Below, piece by piece: positions 48,268 to 50,276 of a stretch of 50,276 nt of DNA. This DNA comes from Candidatus Zixiibacteriota bacterium (GTDB lineage: Bacteria; RBG-13-66-14; B26-G2; WVWN01): assembly GCA_011773985.1 (NCBI GenBank), contig WVWN01000014.1, forward strand, positions 294 through 50,569. The letters are read 5' to 3'. The position numbers and the translations under genes are program-made. The notes under the pieces are model-generated. The model had not been told where the DNA came from. It did not search any database and saw only the letters and a list, made by a program, of their open reading frames with translations. The first letter of the stretch is position 1; the number at the start of each line of letters is the position of its first letter.

Positions 48268-48975
48268 TCATTTCGTGCCGTCCCTTGCCCGGCGCCGTTT
48301 CTGGAGCGGGAAAAGTTTCGTCAACCTACCGAACACCTTAAATAAGAGCGCGACGGGCGTGTACGAAATCAACAACAGGTCCTCCCGAAAGGACCAATTC
48401 GAAACGTACGCCAAATCCGACGCGATCTTGTCCGCGAAGACGTTGTCGACGTAATTTTCGTCGATGTTGACGGGCGACAGAAACTCCTCCTCCGCGACGT
48501 AGCGGATCTGCGTGGGCCCGGTTATCCCCGGCCTGAACCTCAGGATCGTACGCTGCTCAGGCGTAAGGACCGACATGAAGCGCGGCAGGTCCGGCCGCGG
48601 GCCGACGAGGCTCATCTCGCCGCGCACGACGTTAATGAGGTTGGGGAGCTCGTCGAGTTTGGTGACGCGGAGCAGGTGGCCCACGCGCGTTATGCGCGGG
48701 TCGCCCGCGCCGGTGAGGTCCGGCCCGAATTCGGGCGCGTCCTTCACCATCGTGCGGAACTTATAAATAAAGAACGGCTTGCCGCCCCGGCCGGTCCGCT
48801 CCTGGCGGAAGAAGACCGGCCCCGCGCTCCCGGCTTTAATTAAAAAAGCGACGAGCGCGAAGACGGGCGCGAGGACGACGAGCGCGAGCGACGCGCCGGC
48901 GACGTCGAACGCGCGCTTCAAATACTTTTGGCCGAAGCCCTCCTCGGCCGACTTTCTCAACCGCCTGCCAGCCAC
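48268..48975 (-). CDS. Polyprenyl-phosphate sugar-1-phosphate transferase (WcaJ/PF02397 family)
   Basis: 235 aa short monotopic PGT without the N-terminal four-TM domain of WcaJ. The N-terminal hydrophobic hairpin (ASLALVVLAPVFALVAFLI), FIYKFRTMVKDAPEFGP, the catalytic KLDELPNLINVVRGEMSLVGPRPD and FRPGITGPTQIR blocks are all present. It starts exopolysaccharide or glycan synthesis on the inner membrane by adding a phospho-sugar to undecaprenyl phosphate. The GTG start lies six bases after a perfect consensus -10, so the mRNA should be leaderless. Confidence 0.9.
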   Translation of the reverse strand: MAGRRLRKSAEEGFGQKYLKRAFDVAGASLALVVLAPVFALVAFLIKAGSAGPVFFRQERTGRGGKPFFIYKFRTMVKDAPEFGPDLTGAGDPRITRVGHLLRVTKLDELPNLINVVRGEMSLVGPRPDLPRFMSVLTPEQRTILRFRPGITGPTQIRYVAEEEFLSPVNIDENYVDNVFADKIASDLAYVSNWSFREDLLLISYTPVALLFKVFGRLTKLFPLQKRRRARDGTK

Positions 48976-48981
48976 GTATTA

Positions 48982-49010
48982 ATTATAAAGGGCCGGGCGG
49001 GAGATGTCAA
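48982..49010 (-). promoter_or_regulatory. Perfect consensus sigma-70-type promoter on a leaderless gene
   Basis: Minus-strand TTGACA (49010-49005), exact 17-base spacer, TATAAT (48987-48982), then six bases to the GTG at 48975. No later start codon fits the conserved protein better, which supports a leaderless transcript. Confidence 0.85.
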
Positions 49011-49043
49011 TTTTTTAGCCGAATTTCTCCGCGGCCTGTTGCG

Positions 49044-49073
49044 TTGACCGTAAGCGCATAATTTTGTTAATAT
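49044..49073 (+). promoter_or_regulatory. Putative promoter of the 49179 methyltransferase
   Basis: TTGACC (49044-49049), 18-base spacer, TAATAT (49068-49073). It leaves a leader of about 100 bases with no recognised element before ATG 49179. Confidence 0.5.
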
Positions 49074-49178
49074 TAAAAAAGAAATCGCTCGCCGGCGGGC
49101 GCCCTCGACGTATAAGCCGAGCGGCCGGCCCGGCGAGCCGTCAGGTCGGAAATTTTACCGTAACGCGCGCCGCCAGCC

Positions 49179-49973
49179 ATGGACTTCTGGACCCGTTTGC
49201 AGCTGCCGGTAAACACGTTCTCCCTCCGGCACGAGATAATTAAAGAAAATCTGCCGTTGGGCCGCGACGACGCGGTCGCCGACGTCGGCGTCGGCACCGG
49301 GTACTCGGCCTTCAACTTCGCGCCCGGCGTTAGGGAGTTAGTGGGCATAGACGTCGCGGCCCCGGTGATCGACTTCCTAAAAAGCCTTCCGTGGGGCCGC
49401 GGCGTCGAATTCGTCCGCGCGGACATAGCCGACGTCAACGACGCGGCGTTGAAAAAGCTCGCCGGCAAGTTCGACCGCCTTTACGCCGCCGACGTCCTCG
49501 AGCACGTTTCCGCGCCGGCCGCTTTCTTTCAAAACGTCGCGTCGCTGCTGAAAGAGGGCGGCGCGGCCCTGATAACTTTTCCGAATACCCCCGGCCACGG
49601 CGTAACCCGCTTCCGAACGAAAACGGAGCTCGCGCAAAACCTCGCCGCCGCCGGCCTGAAAGCGCGCACCCTCGACGTGCTCGAGCCGACGACGTGGTTG
49701 AAGATAATCTACTCGGCCTTCGTAAAGTTGCCGCTGTCGGCCCACCGGCGCGTCCGGCGGCGGCCGCGAGGCCGCGGCGACCGGGGCGAGGAGCAGACCT
49801 TCGACCAAACGTACGCCTTCGCCTTCAACCGGCGCCTCCCCTGGTACCGCGTCTTGATTAATTTTTACTTCGAGGCGCTTATGGCGGTGGCGAAAATGCT
49901 CCCGCTTTATAAAACGACGCCGGCGCCGGAGGAAATCTTGGGCCGCCGCGTCCTCGTCGTAGCTACGGAATAA
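49179..49973 (+). CDS. Class I SAM-dependent methyltransferase
   Basis: 264 aa. SAM motif I VADVGVGTGYSAFNFAPGV lies at about 33-51, motif II ELVGIDVA, then FDRLYAADVLEHVSAPAAFF (UbiE/Methyltransf_11-like post-motif) and a GGAALITFPNTPGHG strand. A C-terminal extension of about 90 residues has a basic stretch (HRRVRRRPRGRGDRGEE) and a hydrophobic end (about 222-245), perhaps a membrane association site. It lies next to the sugar transferase, so a glycan or lipid acceptor is possible; not determined. Confidence 0.8.
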   Translation: MDFWTRLQLPVNTFSLRHEIIKENLPLGRDDAVADVGVGTGYSAFNFAPGVRELVGIDVAAPVIDFLKSLPWGRGVEFVRADIADVNDAALKKLAGKFDRLYAADVLEHVSAPAAFFQNVASLLKEGGAALITFPNTPGHGVTRFRTKTELAQNLAAAGLKARTLDVLEPTTWLKIIYSAFVKLPLSAHRRVRRRPRGRGDRGEEQTFDQTYAFAFNRRLPWYRVLINFYFEALMAVAKMLPLYKTTPAPEEILGRRVLVVATE

Positions 49974-50189
49974 AAAAAGCGCGAACGGCGAGAGGCAAAT
50001 ATATGCCGGCCGGGAGGGCCGAGCTCGATTTAAGGAAAGAAGGCGCCGAAGCGGGCGCGGCGGGTGCGGGAAAAAACGTTTATAACGCCTTTAATAACTC
50101 GAGGCAGGGGCCAAGGTTATCGTTGACAACGTTAGGTGGTTATGTTAGCAATATGTATTATTGTAAAACTTAACGGTGGAGCGAGTAAA

Positions 50190-50276
50190 ATGCAAGCGAA
50201 AAAAAGAATTATTTTTTATTTCCTATCGCTGACTTTAATAGTCATATTTATCTTTAACTGCGACAATCCCGCGGGC
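50190..50276 (+). CDS. Start of a lipoprotein gene (truncated by window end)
   Basis: 29 codons open to the end of the window from ATG 50190, with GGTGGAG about ten bases upstream. The N-terminus MQAKKRIIFYFLSLTLIVIF ends in IFNC (Cys24), a lipoprotein signal with basic start and hydrophobic core. Composition is much more AT-rich than the rest of the window. A TTGACA lies upstream at about 50124 without a convincing -10 at standard spacing. Mature part not seen, so no function can be given. Confidence 0.65.
   Translation, partial: MQAKKRIIFYFLSLTLIVIFIFNCDNPAG

Overview
The window is GC-rich, densely coded bacterial DNA read as long same-strand gene runs with stop/start overlaps such as TAATG and ATGA. 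It comes from a diderm: lolCE/lolD, lnt, lipoprotein signal peptides and TonB-C-like proteins are present. It is probably an anaerobe, because it has ferredoxin-linked 2-oxoacid oxidoreductase, NfnAB-type transhydrogenase and a bacterial microcompartment (BMC). NHL-repeat exported proteins and a shared C-terminal SLG[RK]VKA motif suggest an uncultured candidate phylum near the FCB/Coatesbacteria-like groups; that placement is inference. RF2 keeps its UGA autoregulatory frameshift, so UGA is a genuine stop codon here, and yet one exported thioredoxin-like gene carries an in-frame UGA exactly at the redox-active Cys position, followed by a SECIS-like hairpin.

Minus-strand half (88-26382). Working upstream from the left end: NfnB/GltA and NfnA, CDP-alcohol phosphatidyltransferase, ndk, a four-subunit 2-oxoacid:ferredoxin oxidoreductase, then the BMC locus (BMC-T shell protein with a PduT-type cysteine, exported TPR protein, PduS/RnfC-like flavo-FeS protein, BMC-P, PduL, BMC-H, 4-TM protein, acylating aldehyde dehydrogenase). 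Further upstream are a PpiC-type lipoprotein, a lipoate ligase-like protein, and the glycine cleavage genes gcvPB, gcvPA, gcvH, gcvT with an aminotransferase. An AT-rich ExbD-like gene and a permease sit between gcvPB and gcvPA. Then come an MBL hydrolase, two methyltransferases, the selenoprotein candidate and two glycosyltransferases.

Plus-strand run (26503-42484): a shikimate dehydrogenase-like protein lacking the catalytic Lys, a convergent shikimate kinase, prfB with its programmed frameshift, two TonB-C-like proteins, lysS, paired DUF6064-like membrane proteins, an ABC exporter, two NHL-repeat proteins, lolCE-lolD, clpC, a DUF3467 protein and a HIT hydrolase. Right end (42520-50276): a GT39-like/TPR membrane protein, tRNA-Glu(CUC) with its own promoter and terminator, lnt, a CreD-like gene with an in-frame TAG, a short Tat-signal ORF, a sugar transferase, a methyltransferase and the start of a lipoprotein gene.

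How it fits together: the BMC has a minimal aldehyde-processing core (aldehyde -> acyl-CoA -> acyl-phosphate). It has no signature aldehyde-producing enzyme, no alcohol dehydrogenase and no acetate kinase in this window. PduS, the pore-cysteine BMC-T and a neighbouring 2[4Fe-4S] ferredoxin/OFOR/Nfn set suggest that NADH made in the lumen is re-oxidised by passing electrons across the shell. Several promoters are near consensus (TTGACA-N17-TATAAT/TAATAT), and four of them place the transcription start within a few bases of the start codon, implying leaderless mRNAs.
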